This document shows positions 14,539-23,969 of a stretch of DNA of 39,104 bases, piece by piece. The position numbers and the translations under genes are program-made. Source of the stretch: an uncultured Bacilli bacterium. GTDB lineage: Bacteria; Bacillota_I; Bacilli_A; RF39; UBA660. Where the stretch lies: positions 1 through 39,104 of the forward strand of contig CAKOKS010000009.1 of assembly GCA_934095845.1 (NCBI GenBank). Reading direction: 5' to 3'. Each line of letters starts with the position of its first letter. The first letter of the stretch is position 1. The notes beneath the pieces are model-generated. The model worked only from the letters and a program-made list of their open reading frames with translations, did no database searches and had not been told where the DNA came from.

Positions 14539-15667
14539 TACATTTTTTAAAGTATTAAAAAGTCAGATAGGAATAATTATTTTATATACTGTTCTTTTAC
14601 TTGGATTTGGTGGATTAAATGTTAAAACTAATGAATCTAACATTAATTATGTTGCTGATAAACCAGATATTGTAATAGTTAATAAAGATGAATCTGGTGA
14701 GTTATCTAATAATTTAGTTAAGTATCTTGAAAAATTTACAAATGTAAAAGATTTAGATGAAAGTAATTTAGATGATGCTTTATTTTATAGACAAATTAAT
14801 GCAGTTATCTATATACCAAAAAACTATAGTCGTGATATAAAAAATAAACAAAAAGTTAATATTGATATTAATACAACTGGTGATTATGAATCTAGTTTAG
14901 CAAGTATGATACTTAATAGATATTTAAGTGTTCAAGATACGTATGTTTTACTTTTTGATGATGAAGCAAGTATAATAGAAAATGTTAATAATACTTTAGA
15001 CAAAGAAATAAAAACTGAAGTTCTATCAAAAAAAGATGAAGTATCTACCTCTAGAATTACTAATTATTATAATTTTGCTAGTTATGCTATAGTAGCTGGA
15101 ATACTTCTTGTACTTGGAAATATATTATCAAGTTTTAATCAAAAAAATGTTAAAAAAAGATCAATTGTGAGTAGTACAAGTTATATAAAGCAAAATAAAT
15201 ATTTACTTCTTTCTAGTAGTGTTTATGCAATAATATTATGGATATTTTATGTATTAATATCAATCATCTTATTTAAAGGTGATATACTAAATGAAATGTT
15301 CATATTCTATATTATAAATTCATTTATATTTACTATTGTAGCTTTAACTTTAGCAATATTCTTAAGTAATCTTATTAATAATAAAAATGCTTTAAGTGGA
15401 CTTGTTAATGTTATTGCTGTTGGTTCTTCGTTCTTGTGTGGTGTATTTGTACCAGCAAGATGGCTACCAAAAAGTGTTTTAACCATTGCTCATATTTTAC
15501 CACCATATTGGTATGTAAATACAAATGACATTTTAGCAGAAATGGAAGTAATTAATTTTGAGAATTTAAAACCAGTAATAACAAATGAAATAGTCTTAAT
15601 TGCTTTCATAATTTTATTTATAATACTTAATTTGATTGTAACTAAAAAGAAGCAACGTATTAATTAA
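14525..15667 (+). CDS. ABC-2 exporter permease 2
   Basis: A 380-residue permease with the same plan as permease 1: an N-terminal membrane segment (about 12-30), a large external domain rich in Asn and Asp, and about five C-terminal membrane segments. Near the end, VFVPARWLPKSVL and HILPPYWYVN are typical of the last loop of ABC-2 permeases. It has its own AGGAGGG before the ATG. It completes the transporter and is followed by a terminator. Confidence 0.85.
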   Translation: MTVFSTFFKVLKSQIGIIILYTVLLLGFGGLNVKTNESNINYVADKPDIVIVNKDESGELSNNLVKYLEKFTNVKDLDESNLDDALFYRQINAVIYIPKNYSRDIKNKQKVNIDINTTGDYESSLASMILNRYLSVQDTYVLLFDDEASIIENVNNTLDKEIKTEVLSKKDEVSTSRITNYYNFASYAIVAGILLVLGNILSSFNQKNVKKRSIVSSTSYIKQNKYLLLSSSVYAIILWIFYVLISIILFKGDILNEMFIFYIINSFIFTIVALTLAIFLSNLINNKNALSGLVNVIAVGSSFLCGVFVPARWLPKSVLTIAHILPPYWYVNTNDILAEMEVINFENLKPVITNEIVLIAFIILFIILNLIVTKKKQRIN

Positions 15668-15708
15668 TTATTATATTTTAATAAACGTTCATTGATAAAC
15701 AACAAATA

Positions 15709-15742
15709 ATTAAAACCATGAAGTGATTCATTGGTTTTTTTT
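15709..15742 (+). terminator. Terminator after the ABC-2 operon
   Basis: An AAAACCA-TGAA arm pairs with TTCA-TTGGTTTT, with one unpaired T, followed by a run of Ts to about 15742. Confidence 0.7.
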
Positions 15743-15791
15743 ATAGATTTATAAAATGGTCTCTGTTATAATAAAGGTAAGGTGAATCCGT

Positions 15792-16853
15792 ATGGCAAAA
15801 GTAAAGACTAAAGTAATAGATAATAAATGTCCGAATTGTAAAGCACCAATTGTTTTTAATCCAGAAGTCGGAGCATTTAAATGCGAATATTGTGGCGGAG
15901 TGTTTAATGCTGAAGAATTAAAAAACATGGAAGATGAAAAAAATTCTAATAAAGAAGAGGAAGTTGAATACGTACATTATAACTGTCCTGACTGTGGAGC
16001 AGAAATTATCACTGATGAAAATACAGCAGCAACTTTCTGTGTTTATTGCGGAAACTCTTCAATTATAAAAAGTAGATTATCTGGTAAATTTGCTCCAAGC
16101 AAAGTAATTCCTTTTAGTAAAACTAAAGACGATGCAATAAAAGCTTTCAAAAGTTTAAAAAAAGGAAGACTTTTGATACCTAAAGAATTCATTAATGAAA
16201 AAAATATTGAAAAGATAACTGGTGTATATATTCCATTTTGGTTATATGATATATCTTCTTCAGGAGCACTTGATATAGATGCAACTCGAGTAAATTCTTG
16301 GACAAAAGGAGACACACATTACACAAAAACAGATTATTACAAAGTTTTAAGAGATGGAAGTATGATGTTTTTTAGAATCCCAGTAGATGGTTCAACACGT
16401 TTTGATAATGATATTATGAATTCAATTGAACCGTTTGATTATACTAAATTAGTTGATTACAACCATGCTTATTTATCAGGCTTTTTAGCAGAAAAATATG
16501 ATGTAGAAAGTGAAGTTGCTATTAATGATGCTTTAGAAAGATCAAATAGGTCTACTAGGGAAACTATGTTAGGAAGCGCAAGCCTTTATTCCTCAAAAGT
16601 AATTGTAAATGATACAATTACTTCTAAAGAAGTTAGCCATGAATATGTAATGTTGCCGGTGTATATGGTTAATGTAAAATATAAAGATAAATATTATTTA
16701 TTTGCAATGAATGGAGATACTGGTGAATTTGTTGGAAATATTCCTCTAGATAAGAAGAAAGCATTTTTACTAGGAATTATTTCATTTATTTCACTTATGC
16801 TTATTGTGTTGATACTATCTTATATTATTTACTTGATAGGAGGTAGTAATTAA
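15792..16853 (+). CDS. Zinc-ribbon membrane protein
   Basis: A 353-residue protein. Two rubredoxin-like/TFIIB-type zinc ribbons open it: CPNC...CEYC (about residues 13-34) and CPDC...CVYC (about 66-90). A roughly 200-residue cytoplasmic domain follows, with PFWLYDISSSGALDIDA as its most regular stretch. The C-terminus has one strong membrane segment (about 325-348). It starts at ATG behind AAGGTG with an extended -10 TGTTATAAT at 15764. Its stop overlaps the next gene by one base. Pairing of such proteins with TPM proteins is common in Bacillota and suggests a shared envelope-associated complex; function is not established. Confidence 0.75.
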   Translation: MAKVKTKVIDNKCPNCKAPIVFNPEVGAFKCEYCGGVFNAEELKNMEDEKNSNKEEEVEYVHYNCPDCGAEIITDENTAATFCVYCGNSSIIKSRLSGKFAPSKVIPFSKTKDDAIKAFKSLKKGRLLIPKEFINEKNIEKITGVYIPFWLYDISSSGALDIDATRVNSWTKGDTHYTKTDYYKVLRDGSMMFFRIPVDGSTRFDNDIMNSIEPFDYTKLVDYNHAYLSGFLAEKYDVESEVAINDALERSNRSTRETMLGSASLYSSKVIVNDTITSKEVSHEYVMLPVYMVNVKYKDKYYLFAMNGDTGEFVGNIPLDKKKAFLLGIISFISLMLIVLILSYIIYLIGGSN

Positions 16854-17761
16854 TGAAAAAAATATATTTAATTTTCTTAAGTGTTTGTTTGCTTTCTTTT
16901 ACAAGTATTGTTAATGCTGATACTTGTGTAAGAGATGCAACTAATAATTATGGTGTTAATAAAAAATGGGATATGACCTCTAATAGAATAAATCATGCTA
17001 ACTCAACACCTTGTGTAGATGCAAGTGAAAAAATATATGATTTTAGTAATTTATTAAGTGATGAAGAAAAAAAGACCTTAAAAGCTAAAATGCAAGAATT
17101 TGAACTTTTAACAAATATGGATATTGTATTTGTTTCAACAGATTTTTATTATTCAACAGATTCAAAAAATGAAGATTATGCAGCTGATTTTTATGATTAC
17201 AATGATTTCGGGCTTAAATATGATCATTACTCAGGTGTCTTATTATTAAGAAATACTTATTCAGAAGATCCGTATTTTAATATTTATACATTTGGAAGTG
17301 CTCAGTTATATTTTTCATATAATCGTCTTGAAAATATTTTAGATAGAATATATCCATATTTTAAAAATGATGTTTCATATTATAATGGAATAAATATATT
17401 CATAGATGATTTAACTGATTATTATAATGCAGGAATACCAGAAGAATATGAGAATGCAACACTAGATGATATGGGAAAAATTGTTTTACCATATAAAGTT
17501 CCAATATTTTGGAGTATAATTGTTGCTATAATTGGAACTGCTATAATAGTTCCAGTTGAAATTGGTAAAAATAAAATGATTAAAAAATCTAAATATGCAA
17601 CAGATTATTTAGATAAAGATTCAATTAACTATAAAATAAAAGAAGATAGATTTATAAGAAGTCATACAAGTTCTTATAAGATTTCGAGTAGTTCTGGAGG
17701 AGGCTCTTCTGTTGGTTCAAGTGGAGGAGGACACTCATCAGGAGGAGGAAGACATGGATAA
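16853..17761 (+). CDS. TPM-domain protein (YgcG-like)
   Basis: A 302-residue secreted or membrane-anchored protein. It has a signal peptide (residues 1-22, cleavage after VNA), then a TPM domain: YDFSNLLSDEEKKTLKAKMQ at its start, DIVFVSTDF, and the GVLLLRN strand. One membrane segment lies at about 217-235. The C-terminus is a Gly/Ser-rich, low-complexity tail of about 25 residues (SSGGGSS type), as in YgcG. TPM proteins act outside the membrane in stress and envelope contexts, with some linked to photosystem or phosphatase functions in other groups. The last bases of this gene overlap the start of prfB. Confidence 0.8.
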   Translation: MKKIYLIFLSVCLLSFTSIVNADTCVRDATNNYGVNKKWDMTSNRINHANSTPCVDASEKIYDFSNLLSDEEKKTLKAKMQEFELLTNMDIVFVSTDFYYSTDSKNEDYAADFYDYNDFGLKYDHYSGVLLLRNTYSEDPYFNIYTFGSAQLYFSYNRLENILDRIYPYFKNDVSYYNGINIFIDDLTDYYNAGIPEEYENATLDDMGKIVLPYKVPIFWSIIVAIIGTAIIVPVEIGKNKMIKKSKYATDYLDKDSINYKIKEDRFIRSHTSSYKISSSSGGGSSVGSSGGGHSSGGGRHG

Positions 17762-18855
17762 AAATGAATTTTTAGAATTTAAAAACAAACTAGCTGAAAT
17801 TGGGAGGTCACTTTGACATTGATAACTTAAAAAATCAAATCCAAGTTTTAGAAAGTAAAATAAATGATGAAAATATTTGGGCAGATAAAGATAAATATAA
17901 TGAAATAATTACTGAACTTAGTAGTTTAAAAAAACAAACTGAAGATTATATTCAACTTGAAAAAAACATTACAAGTGGTTTAGAACTAATTGAATTACTT
18001 GAAAGAGAAGATAATGAATCATTTAAAAAGGAATTAATTACTGAAATAAACAATTTAAAAGAACTAATTAATAAAGAAATAAGTGATCTTGAAATTAATA
18101 CCCTTTTAAATGGAGAATTTGATAAATGTAATTGTTATTTAGAAATACATCCTGGAGCAGGCGGGACTGAATCTCAAGACTGGGCTAATATGCTTCTTAG
18201 AATGTATACATTATATTTTTCTAAAAATGATATACCTTATGAAATAATAGATAAACAAGATGCAACAGATGCAGGTATAAAAAGTGTTACTGTATATGTT
18301 AAGAAAATGTATTCTTATGGATACTTAAAAGGTGAAATAGGAGTACATAGATTAGTTCGTATAAGTCCATTTGATTCAAATCATAGAAGACATACTTCGT
18401 TTGCTGCTGTTAATGTTACTCCAGAAATAAAAGATAACATTGATATAGACATTAAGGATGAAGATGTAAGAGTTGATGTGTATCGCTCAAGTGGATGTGG
18501 CGGACAAGGAGTAAATACAACTGATTCAGCTGTAAGATTAACTCACTTAAAAACTGGAATTGTTGTAACTGTTCAAAATGAACGAAGTCAGCTTAGAAAT
18601 AAAGAAATCGCGTTTAATATTTTAAAAAGTAAGTTATATAAAATGAAAATTGATGAACAAAATAGTAAAATTAATTCTATAAAGGGAAATAGCTCAATTG
18701 ATTTTGGAAGTCAAATAAGAAATTATGTTTTAGAACCATATAGTTTAGTTAAAGACTTAAGAAGTGGATATGAATCAAGTAATCCAGCTAAAATACTTGA
18801 TGGAGATATATCTGATTTACTTGCGTCTGTTTTAAAGGAGAGTAAACATGAATAA
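17754..18855 (+). CDS. prfB: Peptide chain release factor 2, programmed +1 frameshift
   Basis: The gene starts at ATG 17754 and reads 20 codons to CTT TGA at 17811-17816, where a +1 slip skips one base and the frame continues from GAC at 17815 to 18855 (about 366 residues). The signal is complete: GGGAGGT (17802-17808) as internal ribosome-binding sequence, then CTTTGAC. The protein recognises UGA and UAA; the anticodon-like tripeptide SPF is at 18364-18372 and the hydrolysis motif GGQ at 18499-18507. The usual autoregulation applies: when RF2 is low, the ribosome pauses at TGA and shifts. It proves that TGA is a stop codon here. The start overlaps the 3' end of the TPM gene. Confidence 0.95.
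17802..17816 (+). promoter_or_regulatory. prfB recoding site
   Basis: GGGAGGT, TCA, CTT TGA: an anti-Shine-Dalgarno-pairing segment just before the slippery CTT and the in-frame stop, the standard RF2 autoregulatory element. Confidence 0.92.
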
Positions 18856-19681
18856 TATTTTAAGATTTATTTATTTTCTATTTGGTGCATTTATTATTGC
18901 GATAGGTTTAAACTATTTTATTATTCCAAATAATTTGGTTTCTTTTGGACTCGATGGTTTATCTTGTTTCATATCATATTTATCAGGAGCAAATGTTTAT
19001 ATAAATATGTTTCTTTTAAATTTAATACTCATTTTGTTTTCAATGTTATTTGTTAAAAAAGAAACGATATATCCTTATATATTACCATCAATATTTATAC
19101 CTCTAGTTTCATATTTAACTAAGTTTTTAGTCAATGTATATCCAATTGTATTACCAGAAATGATGCTTAATATTATTGTTGCTTCATTTCTTTTAGGAAT
19201 AGGATATAGCATTATTTATAAACAAGGATTTAAAGCTGGAACAATATTTTTACTTGAAGATGTTTTTACTTCATTAACAGGTATTGTTTCTAAAAGTTAT
19301 ACGATTGTGATAGACATAATAGTCGTTATTTTAGTTGCCGTATTTATGAATTTAAATCTTGGACTTTATTCACTTGTAATGATTTTAATTATAAGATATT
19401 TAATAACTAAGGCTGAATTTGGAATAAATGATTATAAAATGTTTTATATTATAACTGAACATGAAAAAGAAGTTAAAGATTATATCTTAAATGATTTAAA
19501 ATATGAACTTACAACTTTGGATGTTAAAGGTGGATTTACTAAAAGAAAAAATCATATATTATTATCAGTTATATCTTCTAGAGATTATTATAAATTAAAA
19601 GAAGGAATTAAACTTATTGATAAAAATGCTTTTATCGCGATAGTAGATACGTATGATTTATTAAATAGAAAGGGTATATAG
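18848..19681 (+). CDS. YitT-family membrane protein
   Basis: A 277-residue protein with five membrane segments (residues about 5-25, 48-68, 75-92, 105-125 and 150-180) and a cytoplasmic C-terminal DUF2179 domain (about 190-277, ending IAIVDTYDLLNRKG). IIPNNLVSFGLDGLS is the conserved YitT stretch after the first helix. It overlaps prfB by 8 bases, so it is translationally coupled to it. The family function is unknown in detail; some members have been proposed to be transporters. Confidence 0.85.
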   Translation: MNNILRFIYFLFGAFIIAIGLNYFIIPNNLVSFGLDGLSCFISYLSGANVYINMFLLNLILILFSMLFVKKETIYPYILPSIFIPLVSYLTKFLVNVYPIVLPEMMLNIIVASFLLGIGYSIIYKQGFKAGTIFLLEDVFTSLTGIVSKSYTIVIDIIVVILVAVFMNLNLGLYSLVMILIIRYLITKAEFGINDYKMFYIITEHEKEVKDYILNDLKYELTTLDVKGGFTKRKNHILLSVISSRDYYKLKEGIKLIDKNAFIAIVDTYDLLNRKGI

Positions 19682-19682
19682 T

Positions 19683-20129
19683 ATGAAAGCATATAAATTT
19701 TTATTATTGGTATTTTCAATTGTTTTACTTACTGGTTGTTCTTCAACTAAAAAAAGTTTAACAGGTGATGAATTTTATCAAACTTTAACTAAGTATGAAT
19801 ATTCGGTAAAAGACACAATATCAGCTTATGATTATGCTTTATCAGCTTATAATGCTTATAAAGGAGATATAAGTGTCTTCTTTTTAAAAGGCAAAAAGAA
19901 ATATGATGTTGAAGGAATATTTATATCTGAATCTCAAAATTTATTTACTGAAGTAGGAGATAACTATCAAAAGAAATTAGGTAGTGGTAAAAACTGGACT
20001 AGTTTAAGACTTACTACAGATGAAAAACTATATTATATTTCTTGGATAGATGACTCTTATATAATAATTAAAGCAAATACAAGTGATGAAGCAAATGTAA
20101 ATAAATTGATAAATGAACTCGGTTATTAA
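19683..20129 (+). CDS. Small lipoprotein
   Basis: A 148-residue protein with a lipoprotein signal (MKAYKFLLLVFSIVLLTGC, lipobox LTGC, Cys19). The mature part is about 130 residues, Lys/Ser/Tyr-rich, with no domain I recognise. It is probably anchored on the outer face of the membrane. It starts 2 bp after the stop of the YitT gene, so it belongs to the same transcript. Confidence 0.75.
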   Translation: MKAYKFLLLVFSIVLLTGCSSTKKSLTGDEFYQTLTKYEYSVKDTISAYDYALSAYNAYKGDISVFFLKGKKKYDVEGIFISESQNLFTEVGDNYQKKLGSGKNWTSLRLTTDEKLYYISWIDDSYIIIKANTSDEANVNKLINELGY

Positions 20130-20138
20130 TGTAAATAT

Positions 20139-20157
20139 TAATGTAAAATATACATTA
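20139..20157. repeat. Palindrome after the lipoprotein gene
   Basis: TAATGTA-AAATA-TACATTA, perfect 7-bp arms. There is no T run; it could be a weak terminator or an operator of the following gene (start 20208, TATAAT at 20186). Confidence 0.35.
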
Positions 20158-20207
20158 GTTATGTTATGTATGATTAAAAAGACTGTATAATATACTTAGG
20201 TGATTAT

Positions 20208-20570
20208 ATGGAAGAAAAAATCATTAGTTTTAATCAAGAACTGGATGCAATTAACTTGGTTTTAGAAAAACTCGTAACAAGACAAAACTCAAATGTATAT
20301 GATAAACTTTGTTTAAAATGTAATGCTTTATTAAATAGAATAATTGCTTCATCTAATGAAATAACTACAAGTCAAGAAAGAAGAGAAGTAATTGATACAT
20401 TAAAACGTTTAAGAGGATATGCAGTAAAATTATCAAATTATAAAGAATACTTAATAGCTGCAATTAATCAAAATATTGCTGCTCTTGAACAAGAACCTGT
20501 TAGACAAAATATTAAATCAGATGAAAAAGTTTTAACTTTAGAATTAAATAGTAGAAAAGATGCTGCATAA
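20208..20570 (+). CDS. Hypothetical helical protein
   Basis: A 120-residue protein, almost wholly helical, with a CLKCN pair at residues 35-39 that might bind a metal. It begins at ATG behind TTAGGTGAT with a TATAAT at 20186. A terminator overlaps its stop codon. No family recognised; it may be a small cytoplasmic scaffold. Confidence 0.55.
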   Translation: MEEKIISFNQELDAINLVLEKLVTRQNSNVYDKLCLKCNALLNRIIASSNEITTSQERREVIDTLKRLRGYAVKLSNYKEYLIAAINQNIAALEQEPVRQNIKSDEKVLTLELNSRKDAA

Positions 20571-20581
20571 CATCTTTTTTT
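20555..20581 (+). terminator. Terminator overlapping the stop of the 120-residue gene
   Basis: AAAAGATG (20555-20562), loop CTGCATAA, CATCTTTT (20571-20578), more Ts. The stem includes the stop codon in its loop. Confidence 0.75.
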
Positions 20582-20650
20582 TCATAATATATTCATAAAT
20601 TAGTAATATATTTTATTTGTTGGATGTGTTAAAATATAATAGGTGATGCT

Positions 20651-21583
20651 ATGGAAACAAAGACATTCAAAACTCTTGATGAACAGATTGAGATTTTAAA
20701 AGGTAAAGGCTTAGTTATAGATGATATTGAATATACTAAGAATGTTATCTTAAGAGAAAACTACTTTTTCCTTATGGGTTATCGACATTTGTTTTTAAAA
20801 GATGATAATCGAAAAAAGTTCCTTGATGGAACTAGTTTTAGAGAATTGTATTCACTATTTTATTTTGACAGACAATTAAGAAATATTATGTTTAAAAATA
20901 TTTTAATTATTGAGAATAACACTAAGAGTATATTTTCATATGTTTTATCTCAAAAATATGGTTATAAAGAAAGTGACTATTTAAGAAATATCAATTATAA
21001 TCAATCTCCAGATAAAACTAGACAAGTAAATGATTTACTTAAAAAAATGAAAAGACAAATTAGAGTTAATGGTAACCAACATGAAGCAACTAAACATTAT
21101 ATTAACAACTATGGTTATATTCCTCTATGGGTAGTTGTAAAAGTATTATCATTTGGTATTACAAGTGAACTTTATACAATTATGAAACCAAGTGATCAAA
21201 GAGAAATTGCATCTTATTATAAAGTTGAACCAAGTCATTTGCTTCAATTTTTACCAATACTTTCTAACTATCGTAACTTATGTGCTCATGAAGACATTTT
21301 ATTTGAACATCGAACTCAAAAAGTAATACCAGATAATATTTATCATGATGAACTAAACATTCCTAAAATAAATGATGAATATATATATGGTAAAGGAGAT
21401 TTGTTTTCAGTAGTTTTAATTTTTAAACATTTATTATCTAAAGATGATTTTAGACTTCTTATGAATGAACTATCATATGAAATCGATGCACTTTCAGGAA
21501 AATTACAGGTTGTAAAAATAGATAAAGTGCTTGCTAAAATGGGATTTCCAATTAACTATAAAGAACTTTTAGATATGGAATAG
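20651..21583 (+). CDS. Abi_2-family abortive infection protein (HEPN)
   Basis: A 310-residue Abi_2 (AbiD/AbiF-like) protein. Its N-terminus has the conserved block with LRENYFFLMGYRHLF, and ELYSLFYFDRQLRNIM follows. The C-terminal half has NYRNLCAHEDILF, a HEPN RNase motif with Arg208 and His213 four residues apart (R-x4-H). Such proteins abort phage infection by RNA cleavage. It starts at ATG behind AATAGGTGATG. It lies in a core region, 10 bp before the HtrA gene, so it could be in one transcript with it; this is an unusual place for a defence gene. Confidence 0.85.
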   Translation: METKTFKTLDEQIEILKGKGLVIDDIEYTKNVILRENYFFLMGYRHLFLKDDNRKKFLDGTSFRELYSLFYFDRQLRNIMFKNILIIENNTKSIFSYVLSQKYGYKESDYLRNINYNQSPDKTRQVNDLLKKMKRQIRVNGNQHEATKHYINNYGYIPLWVVVKVLSFGITSELYTIMKPSDQREIASYYKVEPSHLLQFLPILSNYRNLCAHEDILFEHRTQKVIPDNIYHDELNIPKINDEYIYGKGDLFSVVLIFKHLLSKDDFRLLMNELSYEIDALSGKLQVVKIDKVLAKMGFPINYKELLDME

Positions 21584-21593
21584 GAGAATAAGT

Positions 21594-22730
21594 ATGAAAG
21601 AAAAAAATAATAAAAAGGGATTAAGTGTTGCAATTATTGTAGGAATTATTGTTCTACTTTTAGTTGCGATTGGTGATATAGTTGTTAACTATGTACCATT
21701 AAAAGAAATATTTAGTAAAAATGTAAAATATGTTACAGAAAAAGAAGTAACTGTTACCGATACTGGAATAAGGGATGCGGTATCTAAATTATACAATGCA
21801 TCAGTTATAGTTGAAGTAGGTTCCACAAAAGATAAATTAAGTGGATGGGGAAGCGGATTTGTATATAAAAAAGATAGTAAATATGGATATATTTTCACTA
21901 ATCATCACGTTGTTGAAGGCGCTAAATACATTAAAATTGTTTTAGCAGATGAAAGTGAAGTTGAAGGCGAACTTGTTGGAAGCGATGAATATGCTGATGT
22001 TGCTGTTGTCAAGATTCCAGCTGATAAAGTTATTGCTGTAGCTGAAATTGGTAAAAGTGAAGATGTTTTAGTTGGAGATACAATATTTGCAATTGGTACT
22101 CCTGTAAGTCTTGAATATTCATTCACAGTTACACGTGGAATATTAAGTGGAAAAAATCGTATGGTTGAAATGACTTCATCTTCAAAAGGTAGTTCAATCT
22201 TCCAAACTTCAGGAGATTCTTGGTATATGAATTTATTACAAATTGATGCATCTATTAACTCAGGAAATTCTGGTGGACCTCTAGCAAACTCAAATGGACA
22301 AGTTATTGGTATTACAAATAGTAAATTATCTTCTTCTACTATGAGTGGAACTTCTATTGAAAATATAGGATTTGCTATTCCAATTGAAGATGCTTTAGCT
22401 GTTGCTGAATATTTAGAAAGTAATGGAAAAGTTACAAGACCAGTTTTAGGTGTTACTATGACTTCTGTAGAAGGCGCAGAATATAATGGTGTTACTATAA
22501 GTGATAAAATTACAAGTGGTGCAGTAGTAACTGATGTATCTAGTGGAAGTACAGCCGATGATGCTAAACTTAAAAAAGGCGATGTAATTACAAAATTAGA
22601 TGATTATAATATTAAAGATTATAAATATCTAAAATATTATTTATATAGATATAGAGTTGGAGATAAAGTTAAAATTACATATATAAGGGATGGTAAAGAA
22701 AAAACTGTTGAAGTTACTTTAAAGAATTAA
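21594..22730 (+). CDS. HtrA-like serine protease (S1C, PDZ)
   Basis: A 378-residue membrane-anchored protease. A membrane segment lies at about 10-34, then a trypsin-like domain with catalytic His105 (TNHHVVEG), Asp135 (ADVAVVKI) and Ser226 (NSGNSGGPL). A C-terminal PDZ domain covers about 285-375 (GAVVTDVSSGSTADDAKL, KKGDVITKLDDYNI). It degrades misfolded proteins outside the membrane. The ATG follows AGGAGAA. The Bacillus homologues htrA-C sit next to walJ or rlmH; here it lies about 7 kb from them. Confidence 0.9.
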   Translation: MKEKNNKKGLSVAIIVGIIVLLLVAIGDIVVNYVPLKEIFSKNVKYVTEKEVTVTDTGIRDAVSKLYNASVIVEVGSTKDKLSGWGSGFVYKKDSKYGYIFTNHHVVEGAKYIKIVLADESEVEGELVGSDEYADVAVVKIPADKVIAVAEIGKSEDVLVGDTIFAIGTPVSLEYSFTVTRGILSGKNRMVEMTSSSKGSSIFQTSGDSWYMNLLQIDASINSGNSGGPLANSNGQVIGITNSKLSSSTMSGTSIENIGFAIPIEDALAVAEYLESNGKVTRPVLGVTMTSVEGAEYNGVTISDKITSGAVVTDVSSGSTADDAKLKKGDVITKLDDYNIKDYKYLKYYLYRYRVGDKVKITYIRDGKEKTVEVTLKN

Positions 22731-22750
22731 CAAGTGTTAGTTCTTTTTTC
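22722..22750 (+). terminator. Terminator after htrA-like gene
   Basis: AAGAATTAAC (22722-22731) pairs with GTTAGTTCTT (22736-22745), one G-U pair, then Ts; it overlaps the stop codon. Confidence 0.65.
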
Positions 22751-22806
22751 TTGCTAAAAATAGTTAAAACTTGCTATAATACTACATGAAAACGGAAGTG
22801 TATAAT

Positions 22807-23907
22807 ATGTCTTTAAAAGCAGGAATCGTTGGTTTACCAAATGTAGGAAAATCAACATTATTTAATGCAATAACAAAAGCAGGAGCATTAGCTGCAAATT
22901 ATCCATTTGCAACTATTGAACCAAACGTTGGTGTAGTAATTGTTCCAGATACTAGACTTGACTATTTAGTTAATTACTATAATCCAAAAAGTGTTGTTCC
23001 AACATCTTATGAATTTATAGATATTGCTGGTTTGGTTAAGGGAGCATCAAGTGGAGAAGGTTTAGGTAATAAGTTCTTAAGTCATATAAGAGAAACAGAT
23101 GCAATTGTAGAAGTTGTAAGATGCTTTGAAAATAAGGATATTACTCATGTTGAAGGTGATGTTGATCCAATAAGAGATATTGAAATTATCAATGTTGAAT
23201 TAATTTTAGCAGATTTAGAAATTGTTAATAATAGACTTAATAAAATTGGTAAAAAAGCTAGTATGACTAAAGATAAAAATGAACTTTTAGAAATAAATAC
23301 ATTAAAAAAATGTATGGATGCTTTAGAAAAAAATATTCCATTAAGAAGAGTAAAATTCGAAGAAGCAGAAACATTAGTTTTAAAGAATTTTTCTTTTATA
23401 ACATATAAACCTATTATATATGTTGCTAATGTAAATGAAGAAGATGTAGCTGTTGGTAAAAATAAATATACTGAAAAAGTAATGGAATATGCTGGTAATG
23501 AAAATGCCGGTGTAATCGTAATGTGTGCAAGAATTGAAGAAGAACTTGCTTTGCTTGAAGATGAAGAAAGACAAATGTTTATGGAAGACATTGGTATTAA
23601 ATCAAGTGGACTAGATAAATTAATTTTTGCAACATATGATTTACTTGGCCTTGCAACATTCTTTACAAGCGGAACTGATGAATGTCGTGCTTGGACTTTT
23701 AAAAAGGGCATGAAAGCTCCAAAATGTGCTGGTTTAATTCATACAGACTTTGAAAAAGGATTTATTAAAGCTGAAGTTATGAGTTTTGATGATTTTAAAA
23801 CTTATGGAAGTGAAATTAAAGTAAAAGAAGCAGGTCGAGTTCGACTTGAAGGTAAAGAATACTTAGTTCAAGATGGTGATATAATTTACTTTAGATTTAA
23901 CGTTTAA
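22807..23907 (+). CDS. ychF: Ribosome-associated GTPase/ATPase YchF (Obg family)
   Basis: A 366-residue protein of exact family length. The ATG at 22807 is chosen over an upstream in-frame ATG (22786), since MSLKAGIVGLPNVGKSTLFN is the conserved start and GGAAGTG lies before it. The motifs are GLPNVGKST (P-loop), FIDIAGLVKGASSGEGLGNKF (switch II/G3) and YVANVNEE (replacing NKxD, giving ATP preference). A TGS domain ends it (EVMSFDDF...VQDGDIIYF). It binds ribosomes and responds to stress. The promoter has TATAAT at 22775-22780. Confidence 0.93.
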   Translation: MSLKAGIVGLPNVGKSTLFNAITKAGALAANYPFATIEPNVGVVIVPDTRLDYLVNYYNPKSVVPTSYEFIDIAGLVKGASSGEGLGNKFLSHIRETDAIVEVVRCFENKDITHVEGDVDPIRDIEIINVELILADLEIVNNRLNKIGKKASMTKDKNELLEINTLKKCMDALEKNIPLRRVKFEEAETLVLKNFSFITYKPIIYVANVNEEDVAVGKNKYTEKVMEYAGNENAGVIVMCARIEEELALLEDEERQMFMEDIGIKSSGLDKLIFATYDLLGLATFFTSGTDECRAWTFKKGMKAPKCAGLIHTDFEKGFIKAEVMSFDDFKTYGSEIKVKEAGRVRLEGKEYLVQDGDIIYFRFNV

Positions 23908-23940
23908 AATACTTTCTAAATTAATAGAAAGTATTTTTTT
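23908..23940 (+). terminator. Terminator after ychF
   Basis: AATACTTTCTA (23908-23918), loop AATTAA, TAGAAAGTATT (23925-23935), then Ts. This is a perfect 11-bp stem. Confidence 0.9.
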
Positions 23941-23969
23941 TTCATATTATTTAATGTGTAAAGTTCTTA

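Noticed and set aside
16043..16315. 90-residue open frame on the minus strand
   Set aside because: It lies wholly inside the zinc-ribbon gene and lacks a ribosome binding site or any protein-like pattern.
23145..23711. 188-residue open frame on the minus strand
   Set aside because: It is a shadow of ychF; the + frame has all family motifs and this one is low-complexity Ser/Leu/Ile.
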